60,000 bases of DNA from Symsagittifera roscoffensis (lineage: Eukaryota; Xenacoelomorpha; Acoela; Convolutidae): the NCBI RefSeq assembly GCF_963678635.1, contig NC_087067.1:52818233-52878232 (forward strand), written 5' to 3'. The notes beneath the pieces are model-generated. The model did no database searches. It was not told the origin of the DNA and saw nothing but the letters and a program-made list of their open reading frames with translations. This document shows positions 33,401-43,432 of the stretch, piece after piece (position 1 is the first letter of the stretch; each line of letters begins with the position of its first letter). Both the position numbers and the translations under genes were made by a program.

Positions 33401-36400
33401 TATAATAGAAATAGAAGTTATTCAAACAACCGAAACCAGAATTACCCGAATAATCGATCAAGAAATAATTCATATAATAGATCGAACTATAACAGACCAA
33501 ACAATAATTACCAAAACAGATCGCGAAATAATTCACAAAATCGACACCCAATTTATAATAATCGCTATAGAAATTATTCCCAATCACCACATAGGAATAA
33601 TAATAACTATAATAATTCTAATAATCGTCACAGAAGCAGTACACCTAAACATCAAAGACAAATCAATCAAGTACAAGCTAACCCAGAAACAACATCAGAC
33701 CCTCCAGGTATTGATGACACAGTAACTGATACGTTACAACTCAATCAAATAAACTGTACATCATCAGATTCAGAAAGTGATACTGAAAACACTCTTGCTA
33801 TCAATATGATAAAAGTCGAAAATGACTATGAATCTGTCATATATGAACAACCCTTTCCATCACATATATATGAAAATCAATCAGAATTTCTTCAAAATAA
33901 TTACACTACACCCATAAATTCCACACCAACGACGCAAGAAACAAATGAGATAAACACTACAAATCAAACCAATAAAAATACCAAAACAAAATGCTTGAAT
34001 ACAAACCACATTTATCAAAATATACAAAAAGAACAACCCAAAGAAAAAATTTGGACAATACCATTTCTCTTAGAAAGCCCAAGAAATAAAGAATTTCAAC
34101 CACCAGACCTTGAAATAGATTTTTTAATTGATTCAGGAGCAGAATCAAACATAATAAACATTCCCACATGGAATGAAATAAAAACTTTACATCCAAAGCT
34201 AACACCTCTTGAAACCTCCAGTAAGCTAGCAACAGCACAAGGATCAACATTGATAAACTACGGAAAAATCCAATTATTTCTCCTCCCTACCAGAACAATG
34301 GAGCAAAGTAAAATTCTAAACAAGCCATTTAAACAAATATTCCATATCACTGATATTAAATATAATATCATTGGAATACCATTTATTTCGAAGTATATAC
34401 CAACAATTAACATACTAAATAGTAAAATATTAATCAAAGATAAATATACAAAAACAAAAGAAACATCCTTAACATTTTTTCAAAGATTAAATAAACAACC
34501 ACCATTCTTTTCAAAATTTTATCCGATATTTAACCAACAAAGAAAACACCTGAAACCACTATCAGGAAACATCTATAATTTTTCAATCAAACAAGTTCAC
34601 CAATATGATAAAGAACAAAACAAACAAAAATTTTATATGTCAGATTTTGAATTCAAACCTATTCATAAATTTTTCAAAATCACAATCTCTTCAATAAAAT
34701 ATTTGAAAAATTCGAATTCCGATATCATTTCCTTACATGTCTATAATAATACACCTTACCAAGTAACATTACCTTTAGGACTTTTAGGATATTGTGAAAC
34801 CAACGCTACAATATCACCAATACACGAAAAAGCCTATCGCGTAAATAATATACTCCAATTACTAGATATTTGCCAATCTACAATTCTTAATGAAGAATTA
34901 TCTATAAATAATATAATAAGTAACGAAAACAGAAATACGGATTATTTCACAAAAACTCCATATTTCAAACCTACATTCAACATAAGTAACTACACAGCAG
35001 ACCAACATAAATTTTTAACAATGTTTAATTTCCAACATTCACAAATAACACAAGACGAATTCGAAAAATTAGCCAAACAGCTAATTAAATATTCATCAGT
35101 CTATGCAACATCAAAATTCGATGTTGGAAAAATCAGTTCATCACTACATCTCCCATTAAAACCAGACGCAGTTTTCAAAAAACAGAGAGCAAGTAAAGTA
35201 CAAATTCACTTACATGATAAAGTAAATAGATTACTCGATATTTTAGAACAGTACAATATTATATCACCAGTTAATAAAGAAGAACAACCAAAAGGCAACA
35301 CATTCATCAACCCCGTTATCATTCTAGCTAAAGGAGAATCATTAAAAATCGTTCTCGACGCTAGATACCTCAATTCACTTATAGATGAATCAAAATGTAA
35401 TTGGCCCATTGAACCAATACAAGTTATTTTAACAAAAATAAACGGCAAATACTTCACAACCGCCGATATGAATAGTGCATACAATCAAATGCCACTAGAT
35501 GAACAATCACGACGTTTAACACAATTTGTTATCGGAAACCAACAATATGAATTTAACCGCTTATTCTATGGAATATCCATAGGACCAGCAGCATTTTCAG
35601 CTTTTATGAGCAAAATTTTTAGACCACTAATACTCAAGAAAAACGCAATCACCTATCTAGACGATGTTTTTATGCAATCACAAACAAAAGACGAAATGTT
35701 CAGTGTTTTAGAAAAATATCACCAAATACTTCAGAACGAAAATCTGAAGGCCGCCCCCGATAAATCACACTTCTTTTTGACAAGAGTTAAATTCTTAGGA
35801 CATAACATAGAAAGAAAAACAATCACTCCACTGAAATCACGCATTGACGCTATTCAAAAACTTCAACCACCAACAAATAAAAAGAAAATCCAAGAATTCC
35901 TTGGAATGTTAAACTTTTTAAGTAAATATGTTTATAAAATGCAATTATATCTACGACCATTTTATAACATCCTTAGACAACAAAATAACTTTGAATGGAA
36001 TACAGAACATCAAGCACGATTCGAAGAAATAAAGAAACTTTTAACTGAACAAATTTCAAATACAATTCCAGACCCTGATCAACCATTTTATGCAATGTGC
36101 GATGCTTCGAACTTTGGCATCGGCGCAGCATTATTACAATCACATAATGGTACAAACAAAATGAACCTTATATCAGCAAACTCCCGATTATTCACTCAAG
36201 CAGAGCTACGACTCTCAACCCTAATGAGAGAATGTACAGCCATAATCTATACACTTACAGAATATGAATTTCTGATACTTGGATCAAAACATCCCACAGT
36301 TTTATTCACAGACCACAAACCAATCATTTTTCTTTTCACACAAAAATCTAACCCAAACCACCGAGTTTACAGATTTCAATTAATTCTAATGAAGTTTCCA

Positions 36401-38668
36401 AACTTACATATAGTTTGGACTGCAGGAAAAAACCTTGCATTACCAGACACCTTAAGTCGAAATACACCACCTGAATTACTTACACGAAAAACAACAGTTG
36501 AAATACCCAAAAACATAAAATTCTACCTTGCAGAAAACGAAACATCACCTCGATTAGAATGCAAATATGCAGTAAAAACTGATATTGAACAATCACAAAT
36601 AAATAATTTACAACATTTCCCACTTTATTTAGATTGTCAAAATAATCATTATGAAGTTGATCTACTTGGAACATCAACCTTCAAACCAATCCCATATTCT
36701 CAATGGATAAAAAGTAACACCCAACAAAAACGAACAAAACAACACCTACCTAAGAAAGACCATTTTCCACTAATCGAAAAAGAAGATTTAACTGATAAAA
36801 TAAATTTATCAGGACCACAAACAAATGATTCAAAATACACAATAAATCAAATTTTTGACCTCCATGACCCACTTGATACAATACCCTTATCTAAATTAGA
36901 AATCGAAAACATTTTCCTCCCCCCAACAGAAACAATTACAATTTCAACACTGAAACAATATCAAAACCTTGACCCAGTAATTCGACAACTGAAATCATGG
37001 CACAAATATAAAACTAAACCTATCAAAGCAGATTCAACCATTCTAGGAAACAAAACACTCCTCCGATACTTTCGCAAATTTAACAACACAACAATTAACG
37101 AAAAAACAGACCTTTTAGAGTATAACCTAAATGAATCTACAGTTCCCTGTCTCCCTATAAGTATGATTCTTATAGCTTTTAATATTTCACATACACAAAA
37201 TATTAAAGGACACTCTGGATCAGAAAAAACATATTCAAATTTTATACAAAATTTTTACTTCCCAAATGCACCAATTTGGATAAAAGTACTATGCAATGAT
37301 TGTATAGTATGTCAACTAAATAAACCTTACCCAAATCAAAAACAAATAGCACAGAAACAAGATTTTAAAGGACAAAGTTTGTACTTTAATCACCGTATCT
37401 CATTTGATACTAAAGGCCCAATTTCACCCTCATCAGAAGGAAACTCCTACATTATGGTAATTGTTGACGCATTTACACATTATGTAGCACTTAACCCAGT
37501 ACCACATTGTAACGCTTATTACGCTTACACAACACTCTATGAACACTGGATAGCAAAATTCGGACTACCAGAAATTTTAGTTACAGACAACGGTACAGAA
37601 TTCATAAATAATGAAATAATAACACTATGTCATTTATACAACATTAAACACAAACCACGTACATCTCATGCACCTTGGACAAACGGCTTAGTCGAAGGTA
37701 TGAACCGTTCACTACAAGAATATCTTAGATGTATCATCAACGGAAATGATACAAAATATACCGAATGGTCAGCAGATGTAAAATTATTTCCCTTAGCATA
37801 TAATTCACAAATCACGACAACTTTAGGAATGTCACCATACGAAATGGTTTTTAACCAAAAGCCACGCAAACCAATAATGTTTACAGCAAATTCTCATAAA
37901 AACGCACAAGGTTATTGTCAACCAACTAAAGACTCAATTTGTTATAACCTACCTTTACATACACACGATGAAGATCATTTTCATCACCCACAAATTCTTA
38001 AATTAGCCTCCGGTACACACACCGAATGGATTTTAAATAGAGATAAGAAACACAATGAAATTTACCAAAAAATAACGAAAAAGTTATTACAAAGACAAAA
38101 CATAAATGAACAAATCAATTCACGTTTTACACCAGCTTCCGATTTAAAAATTGGAACATTTGTTTTAATACCTAATTTTAATACTCAAAAAGGAATTTCT
38201 AAAAAATTACAACCCCTTCGAAAAGGACCCTACCAAATAATTGCAAAACCCACTGATGTCACATATAAAATTATCGACTCAAACAAAAAAGAAATCGTTC
38301 AACATCGAAACAACCTATTACCTTATTACCCAAAAGAATACGCACTCCGCGAATTAACCCAATTATATTCTTTCACAGGATTAAAAATCATTCAAAATGA
38401 ACCACATCTGAAAAACACAGAACAAAATGATAACCCCACCGAAAATCAAAACACAAAACCAACCGCAACCAAAATCAATACACAAAACCATAAAGAATAT
38501 CCAAAACAAAGAAAAAATAGAAAAATGACCGAACAAATAATACCCCAAGAAGAAATAGACAAATCAGAACATAGAAAAACAACAAGACTCCGAAATCAAC
38601 CACGTAAAAATTACAAAATGTTCATCCCTCAATCTAAAATATTAAAGAAAGTAGAATTTAAAAAGTAA
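30446..38668 (+). CDS. gag-pol: Gag-Pol polyprotein, single 2,740-codon ORF
   Basis: No frameshift or stop separates gag from pol. Order by residue: acidic N-terminal region; Gln/Pro/Asn-rich 340-590; capsid-like 598-740; CX2CX4HX4C zinc knuckle at C842-C855; Asn/Arg/Ser/Tyr-rich RNA-binding-like stretch about 900-1068; aspartic protease with DSGA at 1229; reverse transcriptase with first Asp at 1674 and YLDD at 1737-1740; RNase H with CDAS (D1886) and TDHKP; integrase with an HHCC finger, then D2321, D2381 and E2417 (35 residues between the last two); GPY/F-type module near 2600 (RKGPYQIIAKP). No chromodomain. The ATG at 30,446 has A at -3. All catalytic residues are present, so it looks functional. 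The sense strand is A-rich and G-poor. Confidence 0.96.
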   Translation: MSSTHTPGDETPDDDEIFPFIVDADTDRGQHIFCQNLLVNLFEPGISPCKTEFPDVKIKRQIIDHYLKDICNITQQYGIYSIEFTSPNHNNRTYTIQTDDLDLEFSKVFSEYIKSIQYHNSQRANSIFTNEVFAIIYSYISILENELPLTNVSPTETSKHLKVRHEITLLSSYLNIIKENFTKDDVSQHTKHDLQKILAWFIIDYFTHNIDLIAQARKNFRPQNSNDDTAITEQSDYVWDPEWSHPAFISFPQSISSQAIGTISYIRDYVRVIPLTIDATPLNYNTFLPDTQNNSLNSTVIHNENLNGTRNLTQQDIQTPSHFINEEIVHTTTTQQSISPIRPNLTTPRNTNPSQTQVTLQSTVKSSVAPKYSHMDYQTYRPMTIPSKTRKTFTRNNFADHNYNYTHPSKTNYQPQRNFNQYTKPRNWDNPTAQYNSKNFQPNPPQDRSENYPFFQQNKNKKQTSYQMDYLSSDDDFLQPDIFAQNTQEYRRQGIQKTRTNHRNFSPQPIDAQHQQPIQQQNPINTQTFQPIQQQNPMTAHSYQPSQMQNEIPLPYYLQQHEITRNQLSNFSQMPNAAESLQMTMNPYLMGGSSITSNKPLMVFTGTDPEYSVEDYLNAVTANLILNIGPEPINTPLHQNWIHRRTALIQTTLDGAAQKWFSVLPLEIKSNWKRFTQEFSKMFDSERNKQQQRVLCNEIRRLPNETIKQIAVRIETLVRKAYSLNTHDYKNTKMTEILMMTLTPQLRKIAIKKRASHPSSIREPDLDFRKLVDKLEQAEITMKLEETENLKLQYVNKIETTSTNINNIQESETDLVEKITEILNIYEKNPNFKGKPSFKKWCNYCRRYGHSISECRQKQQDSQNKPQKYKEPNKSFYQYMKKDQNLPNKTVHSNNSSGKPLPNNTNYTRNQSPYNSSYRGRSPERRNTYNPSQNHYNRPNSRNNYSRSNSNTQRFVSRSNSQSRNNYYPNNQSRNSSYNRNRNYSYNRNRSYSNNRNQNYPNNRSRNNSYNRSNYNRPNNNYQNRSRNNSQNRHPIYNNRYRNYSQSPHRNNNNYNNSNNRHRSSTPKHQRQINQVQANPETTSDPPGIDDTVTDTLQLNQINCTSSDSESDTENTLAINMIKVENDYESVIYEQPFPSHIYENQSEFLQNNYTTPINSTPTTQETNEINTTNQTNKNTKTKCLNTNHIYQNIQKEQPKEKIWTIPFLLESPRNKEFQPPDLEIDFLIDSGAESNIINIPTWNEIKTLHPKLTPLETSSKLATAQGSTLINYGKIQLFLLPTRTMEQSKILNKPFKQIFHITDIKYNIIGIPFISKYIPTINILNSKILIKDKYTKTKETSLTFFQRLNKQPPFFSKFYPIFNQQRKHLKPLSGNIYNFSIKQVHQYDKEQNKQKFYMSDFEFKPIHKFFKITISSIKYLKNSNSDIISLHVYNNTPYQVTLPLGLLGYCETNATISPIHEKAYRVNNILQLLDICQSTILNEELSINNIISNENRNTDYFTKTPYFKPTFNISNYTADQHKFLTMFNFQHSQITQDEFEKLAKQLIKYSSVYATSKFDVGKISSSLHLPLKPDAVFKKQRASKVQIHLHDKVNRLLDILEQYNIISPVNKEEQPKGNTFINPVIILAKGESLKIVLDARYLNSLIDESKCNWPIEPIQVILTKINGKYFTTADMNSAYNQMPLDEQSRRLTQFVIGNQQYEFNRLFYGISIGPAAFSAFMSKIFRPLILKKNAITYLDDVFMQSQTKDEMFSVLEKYHQILQNENLKAAPDKSHFFLTRVKFLGHNIERKTITPLKSRIDAIQKLQPPTNKKKIQEFLGMLNFLSKYVYKMQLYLRPFYNILRQQNNFEWNTEHQARFEEIKKLLTEQISNTIPDPDQPFYAMCDASNFGIGAALLQSHNGTNKMNLISANSRLFTQAELRLSTLMRECTAIIYTLTEYEFLILGSKHPTVLFTDHKPIIFLFTQKSNPNHRVYRFQLILMKFPNLHIVWTAGKNLALPDTLSRNTPPELLTRKTTVEIPKNIKFYLAENETSPRLECKYAVKTDIEQSQINNLQHFPLYLDCQNNHYEVDLLGTSTFKPIPYSQWIKSNTQQKRTKQHLPKKDHFPLIEKEDLTDKINLSGPQTNDSKYTINQIFDLHDPLDTIPLSKLEIENIFLPPTETITISTLKQYQNLDPVIRQLKSWHKYKTKPIKADSTILGNKTLLRYFRKFNNTTINEKTDLLEYNLNESTVPCLPISMILIAFNISHTQNIKGHSGSEKTYSNFIQNFYFPNAPIWIKVLCNDCIVCQLNKPYPNQKQIAQKQDFKGQSLYFNHRISFDTKGPISPSSEGNSYIMVIVDAFTHYVALNPVPHCNAYYAYTTLYEHWIAKFGLPEILVTDNGTEFINNEIITLCHLYNIKHKPRTSHAPWTNGLVEGMNRSLQEYLRCIINGNDTKYTEWSADVKLFPLAYNSQITTTLGMSPYEMVFNQKPRKPIMFTANSHKNAQGYCQPTKDSICYNLPLHTHDEDHFHHPQILKLASGTHTEWILNRDKKHNEIYQKITKKLLQRQNINEQINSRFTPASDLKIGTFVLIPNFNTQKGISKKLQPLRKGPYQIIAKPTDVTYKIIDSNKKEIVQHRNNLLPYYPKEYALRELTQLYSFTGLKIIQNEPHLKNTEQNDNPTENQNTKPTATKINTQNHKEYPKQRKNRKMTEQIIPQEEIDKSEHRKTTRLRNQPRKNYKMFIPQSKILKKVEFKK

Positions 38669-39268
38669 TTTTAAGATTTTATACTTCACAATCTTGAAAC
38701 CTCCGTAACATTTTTCATTTCATTTTTTCAAAATAACATGCTCACAAGTACGCAATAATTCTAGTTCAAAATAGACCAATAGGATTCATCCAATCCGCCA
38801 CTTTTTCTAACTCAAACTAAGATCAATTAGACGAATAATCTAGAACTCCAGGCACATCTCTAACTATAACTTTACAACCTCCAGGTCAAAAATAAGCAAA
38901 CCACTCCAACTTGACAACTAAAATAAATATCACCATAATACCGTACCCCTCCCTTATCTAATAACCCAAAGATCAACAATATTTCCCCAACTCAGACCAC
39001 GAATACCCCCAAAACAAATTTGATAACTTAGCCTAAAGTAACAAAATGAAGATTTTAATTAGCCTAAAGTATAAAAATCTCACCATACCCCGGATCATTT
39101 GACAAACAAAAATAAAGAAAAAGACGACCTCCCAGTCACCATGAAAATTGCCCCCAACAATTTTTTACAAAACTCAACCCACTTGTCAAAAAACTAATAA
39201 ATAATTCGACCACACTAGAAAATCGCCTCAAACAGCAAAAAATATTCGACCAAGAGATCATTTCTTAA
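38669..39268 (+). other. Spacer between pol and the membrane ORFs
   Basis: 600 nt with no ORF. It carries a 13 bp direct repeat, TTAGCCTAAAGTA, at 39,028-39,040 and 39,059-39,071, and flanking AGATTTT/AAAATCT that could pair. The spacer is conserved in copy 2. A subgenomic promoter or splice acceptor might lie here; neither is proven. Confidence 0.4.
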
Positions 39269-39499
39269 ATGCTCTTCTCTCAAACAGTTGCTCAAATACT
39301 TATAAATTTTAAACATTTTTTTTCAATACTTGAAGCTTTTATAATATTTCTTTTTGATCTACTTGAATCTTTTCTAATAATCTTAATCATTTTTTGTAAC
39401 ATTTTTTTAATTTTCTACACAATACTCGAACTATTCCTCCAACTTTCCAAAACCCTTGAATATATCCACAGGTACGATTTTAACAACTTGTCTAAATGA
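39269..39499 (+). CDS. Small membrane protein ORF2a (76 codons)
   Basis: Very hydrophobic, with an extended Ile/Leu/Phe stretch over residues 20-58 (LLESFLIILIIFCNIFLIFY) that can span the membrane once or twice, then a polar tail LSKTLEYIHRYD. Its stop overlaps the next ATG as ATGA at 39,496. Copy 2 encodes the same length with two replacements. No family recognised. Size and build are like viral small hydrophobic or viroporin-type proteins, which is an inference. Confidence 0.65.
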   Translation: MLFSQTVAQILINFKHFFSILEAFIIFLFDLLESFLIILIIFCNIFLIFYTILELFLQLSKTLEYIHRYDFNNLSK

Positions 39500-39684
39500 T
39501 ACGAACAATTTTCAGTAGAACTGATATTTTTTTATTGTTTGTAATTTTCATAACATTTCTATCATCCCTCATTTTGACAATATGTAAATGTATAAAGAAA
39601 GCAATCATCACATTTGCCCTAGCAACAATTTTTTTAATTATTTTTTTGGAAGAATATTATAATAAACATAAACCTTCCCACTAA
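39496..39684 (+). CDS. Small membrane protein ORF2b (62 codons)
   Basis: It starts in the ATGA that ends ORF2a. Two membrane segments are visible, about residues 11-29 (IFLLFVIFITFLSSLILTI) and 35-51 (IITFALATIFLIIFL), separated by the basic, Cys-containing turn CKCIKK. It ends with a charged tail. Copy 2 encodes the same 62 residues. The stop-start overlap suggests termination-reinitiation. No family recognised. Confidence 0.65.
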   Translation: MIRTIFSRTDIFLLFVIFITFLSSLILTICKCIKKAIITFALATIFLIIFLEEYYNKHKPSH

Positions 39685-39689
39685 AGTAA

Positions 39690-40826
39690 CAATTCAAAAA
39701 TCCATCAAAAATTGCTACCCAACAGTCACAGAATCAGTCTTCACCGACATCATCCCAAGATAACCAAACACCACCTTCAACTACTCAAAATCCTCCAACA
39801 TCTACACGTATTTCTTTTCAAGACAATCCATACACTTTTGAAGAACGACACGCTCGTTTATCTGAACCACTAGAACCAGTTCAACGACAAGCATCCCTAA
39901 GTGAACCAACATATAATCTTTACCCCACACTACCACAAGAACTAAGTAGAATACGAAACCTTAGTCAAAACCAAAACACAACAGAAATAGATAGACAAAT
40001 TATACATCCTCGACGAAACAGAAATTTTCAAACTCCCCGAGTTCATTTTGATATACCTCAATCCCCATCACAAACCACTCCAGAAAACACCACTGGTATC
40101 ACACCAGAAACTCCTACACTTTTTTCACAACGAAGCACTTCAAGTCTCCCCTCAGACTACTTAGGTTCAACACCAACATCTGAACAAGCACGAGAAAATC
40201 CTTTTAACCCCCCAAACCTAACATCACGACTTCCATATTGGACTACACATTCATTTACACAAGGTGAACCAAATTTAGTCAATGACCCCATAGATATTTC
40301 TACGGATACAACAACATCCTCATCACTACCAGAAACATTATCACTACCATCAACACCATCAATAAGCCAATTTTCACCACTACCCTTTAACTTAAATTTT
40401 CCAAATAATCTCGACGCCAGATATCGAGAACAATCATCAATAAATATTCCTTTAAGATTAGATTGGAATACATTCACAGCACCTCCACCATTATTTGGAC
40501 AACATCAAGAAAGTAACCGCCTTCATAACTGGGCACTTAATAGATTACAATATCGCCAAGATATTCACAACGATATCCGTGATCACAATATTCAAATACT
40601 CCAACAAAACAATTTACAATTAAAATTTGAAATCACAGTTAAGTTAAATAACATTACCCAACATCCCTACCCATTAAATCCACCTAACATAACAGCTCAA
40701 TCACTACCACCACCGTTTATAACTACTGAAGTAATATATAAATACGACAGATACACCAAAAACACAATTGGTTACATTACATTTTATAACCCATACTCAG
40801 GATTATCATACACATGTATATTCTAA
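39690..40826 (+). CDS. ORF3, 378-codon open frame with no ATG
   Basis: Open from after TAA (39,687) to TAA (40,824), with no in-frame ATG at all. Copy 2 has the same 1,137 nt frame, again without ATG, no indels, and about half of the differences silent by eye, so it is probably translated. The product would be Pro/Ser/Thr/Gln-rich for the first 230 codons, then a more ordered part with RLDWNTFTAPPPLFGQ, NRLHNWALNRLQYRQ and a C-terminal FEITVKLNNITQHP...IYKYDRYTKNT. Candidate starts: ATT at 39,711 in good context (AAAATTG), or a spliced leader exon. It overlaps the env ATG by 13 nt. No family recognised. Confidence 0.6.
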   Translation, partial: QFKNPSKIATQQSQNQSSPTSSQDNQTPPSTTQNPPTSTRISFQDNPYTFEERHARLSEPLEPVQRQASLSEPTYNLYPTLPQELSRIRNLSQNQNTTEIDRQIIHPRRNRNFQTPRVHFDIPQSPSQTTPENTTGITPETPTLFSQRSTSSLPSDYLGSTPTSEQARENPFNPPNLTSRLPYWTTHSFTQGEPNLVNDPIDISTDTTTSSSLPETLSLPSTPSISQFSPLPFNLNFPNNLDARYREQSSINIPLRLDWNTFTAPPPLFGQHQESNRLHNWALNRLQYRQDIHNDIRDHNIQILQQNNLQLKFEITVKLNNITQHPYPLNPPNITAQSLPPPFITTEVIYKYDRYTKNTIGYITFYNPYSGLSYTCIF

Positions 40827-43432
40827 AATTATTAATTTTTCTCCAACTCCTTTTTCTAGTAACCTCAAATCAAAACATAAACCCTTCCCCTCGTACAGGA
40901 CCACAAGATTTATTAGTAACACATTACGATTGCGAAGAAAATGAACAAAAAACACTACACAAATATGCAATAAATCAAGTATCACAATGTGAAACAGAAC
41001 CACAAGCTATAGAAACCACAGATATAATAGCAACACTCTATTCAAAAGCCCGAGCAACAACAGTTACAGGTTATAAATTCACAGCAACATTTTCCGAAAA
41101 GAAAGTACATTGTTCACAAGTCTCGAACGGAAACAAAAACCGACTTGACCATGAATCATTCTATCAAAGTAATATAGAACGTCTTTTACATCTCAATCCC
41201 GACGATTGTAAAAATGAATTACTTAGACTAAACATCACACGAAATAAAAACTCCCAAAGAAAGTTAGTAAATTTTCAAGTTTTTTCAGACTCTGTACATC
41301 AATCACAACTTGAAAGACACCAAGGACATATAAAACTAGACGAAAAATACCCGTATAACGGCGCACACGGACGATTAACCTATGACCTACATGATAAACA
41401 TTGGATACCACACATTGGTATAAATAACCCATCAAACTGCAAAGCAGACACGAAAAATAAAGGATACCAAGAAATAATGTTTTTCGATTGGAAAATACAA
41501 CTCGAAAAAATACAACTCACACGAGATTTATCTGATAATACAATGATCTATCAAGGAATCCGACTACCTTGAAAAAATGATCAAGGATATTGCGACCCTA
41601 CAACGAGAACACAAGCAACAATTGTTTGGTTCCCCGAAGATACATGTACAACATTTCAAGTAGCAAAAATACACGCTCGTATGATAAAATTTCACGAAAA
41701 ATATTTTATACAATCAATTCCATATGAACAAGTCCATCCATCACGCAAACTAAGTTCCGATTTTAAAAACATAGATAATATAGAAAATAAATTGACACGT
41801 TTTCAAATATATCAAGAAACAGAACTTGCATGTAAATACAGGAATCCACTTCACAGAACACAATACTCTGAAATATTAGTTGAATACGAAAAAGGATTCG
41901 ACATGACCACTGGAAAAGTGAAAATCGACCCATATGCCACAGGTCATCCTCTAAACGAAGGAACATCCTATATACCAGTTAATTTTGAAAAAAGCAACGG
42001 ACAACCTGGTGGACATCTAAAACCTTATGACACCAGAAGCACACGCTTACAAGAACTATCACTAATGAATACTACATATTTCGGTAATATCCACTATGAT
42101 ATTCATTTGGATATGAAACTAGACTATACAATTAGCCGCATTTTTCAAGAAATGTCACTCTCCGAATTAGAAACACTACACCAACTATGCGAATTAGAAC
42201 GAACACAAATATTACAATCACTTGCACTAGCAGTATTAAAATTACCCTACGCAGGATACTTATTATCTGGAAATAGATCAAATTTTTTAGACTACGAAGG
42301 AAACATCTTATGGTTTTATACTTGTACCAAAAAAGTATCACCACTCTACGTTTTTGAAGATAAACGATGTTATAAAAGAATCCCTATCTTTTATAAGAAT
42401 AAAGTACATTTCGTGGATACACTTTCACGAAGGACCTATTTCTGGGATACCGCAGTCCCATGTGGATCAGAAAATAGCCACAACGTAGTACAACTAAACC
42501 CTGATGAAAATAAATATTACCTTCTCACTCCATATCCCACATTAATGCAATCACTCAAAAAATTTTCACCAGAAAGCATTCGCGCTATTGCTCGAAACCC
42601 AAATATAGACTTACAATCAATAGGAATATACTCAAAATCAGATATTCAACATCACATTAGAACACAACAATTCCAGGAATTATTAACACAAATGGACACA
42701 ATACAAAGACAATCAATTGACCAAAACTTACGCAAACTTGCAGAAACCGCAGGTTTTGCCGATATCTACACACAAGACTATAGCGGATATTTTAAAGACA
42801 TTAAAGATTATATATATCTAAACGGCGAAAAATACCGTCCCCAAGATATATCACCAATTAACATTTTTAGCTTTGTAACACTCAAAAATGAGATCCTCGA
42901 TTTTCTAGGATGGCCCTACTACATCTTAGAAAAATTGACTATTTTATACGCAATGTTTAACTTTATTGGATTTCTTTTCTCACTCTTAAAAGGAATCTAC
43001 AATACATGTGCTATACACACACAAGTAAACAGACAAGCAAGCGTAGCACGCATACTCTTTGCAGGATTTTTTGGAATTTTTTCCACATCTATAAACAAAA
43101 TTCTTTTAGACGCACAAATAAAAGAATATAACACAAAAATAACAACACGACAAAATACATACGACGAAGAACATAACAATGTCGACACACAGCCAACGGC
43201 ACCACAATTACCACCCCTACCAAATAACCATCCACTATCCCTAGTCCCACGAAATTTTCGAAATTTAGCCATCACGCATAATCCAAATTTTAGACTCACC
43301 ACATCGCAAAGTCCCGTCCAACATATAATAACACATCCATCACAAGATGATAATACTTATGAACAAATTATTGAACAACCCCATACCACCGCTTTTCAAT
43401 CTCAAAATAATAATTTTTTTAGCCCACGATGA
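40814..43432 (+). pseudogene. env: Env-like membrane glycoprotein, broken by one in-frame stop
   Basis: The frame runs 873 codons including stop, the same as copy 2, but has an in-frame TGA at 41,570-41,572 (codon 253) where copy 2 has a sense codon. Visible parts: signal peptide (ILKLLIFLQLLFLVTS), several N-X-S/T sites (for example NIT, NRS, NTT), a Cys-rich middle with CTKKV and DKRCYKRIP, helical LETLHQLCELERTQILQSL, hydrophobic segments near residues 700-770 (YAMFNFIGFLFSLL and ARILFAGFFGIF), and a Pro/Gln-rich tail. That fits a type I envelope glycoprotein that would let the element leave cells. I cannot place it in a known envelope class. The break makes this copy unlikely to make a full product. 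Confidence 0.8.

Noticed and set aside
33150-33650. CRISPR-like short repeats
   Set aside because: These are repeats of Asn/Arg/Ser/Tyr codons in the gag low-complexity region, in a eukaryotic genome.
39496-39760. Frameshift from ORF2b into ATG-less ORF3
   Set aside because: The ORF3 frame is closed by TAA at 39,687, after the ORF2b stop at 39,682-39,684, so no single slip before the stop can enter ORF3.
40157-40477. Minus-strand 106-codon frame (also at 57,785-58,105 on +)
   Set aside because: Antisense shadow of ORF3, conserved because ORF3 is.
40814-43432. Assigning env to a named viral glycoprotein class
   Set aside because: Only general features (signal, Cys pattern, late hydrophobic segments) are visible; no diagnostic motif I trust.
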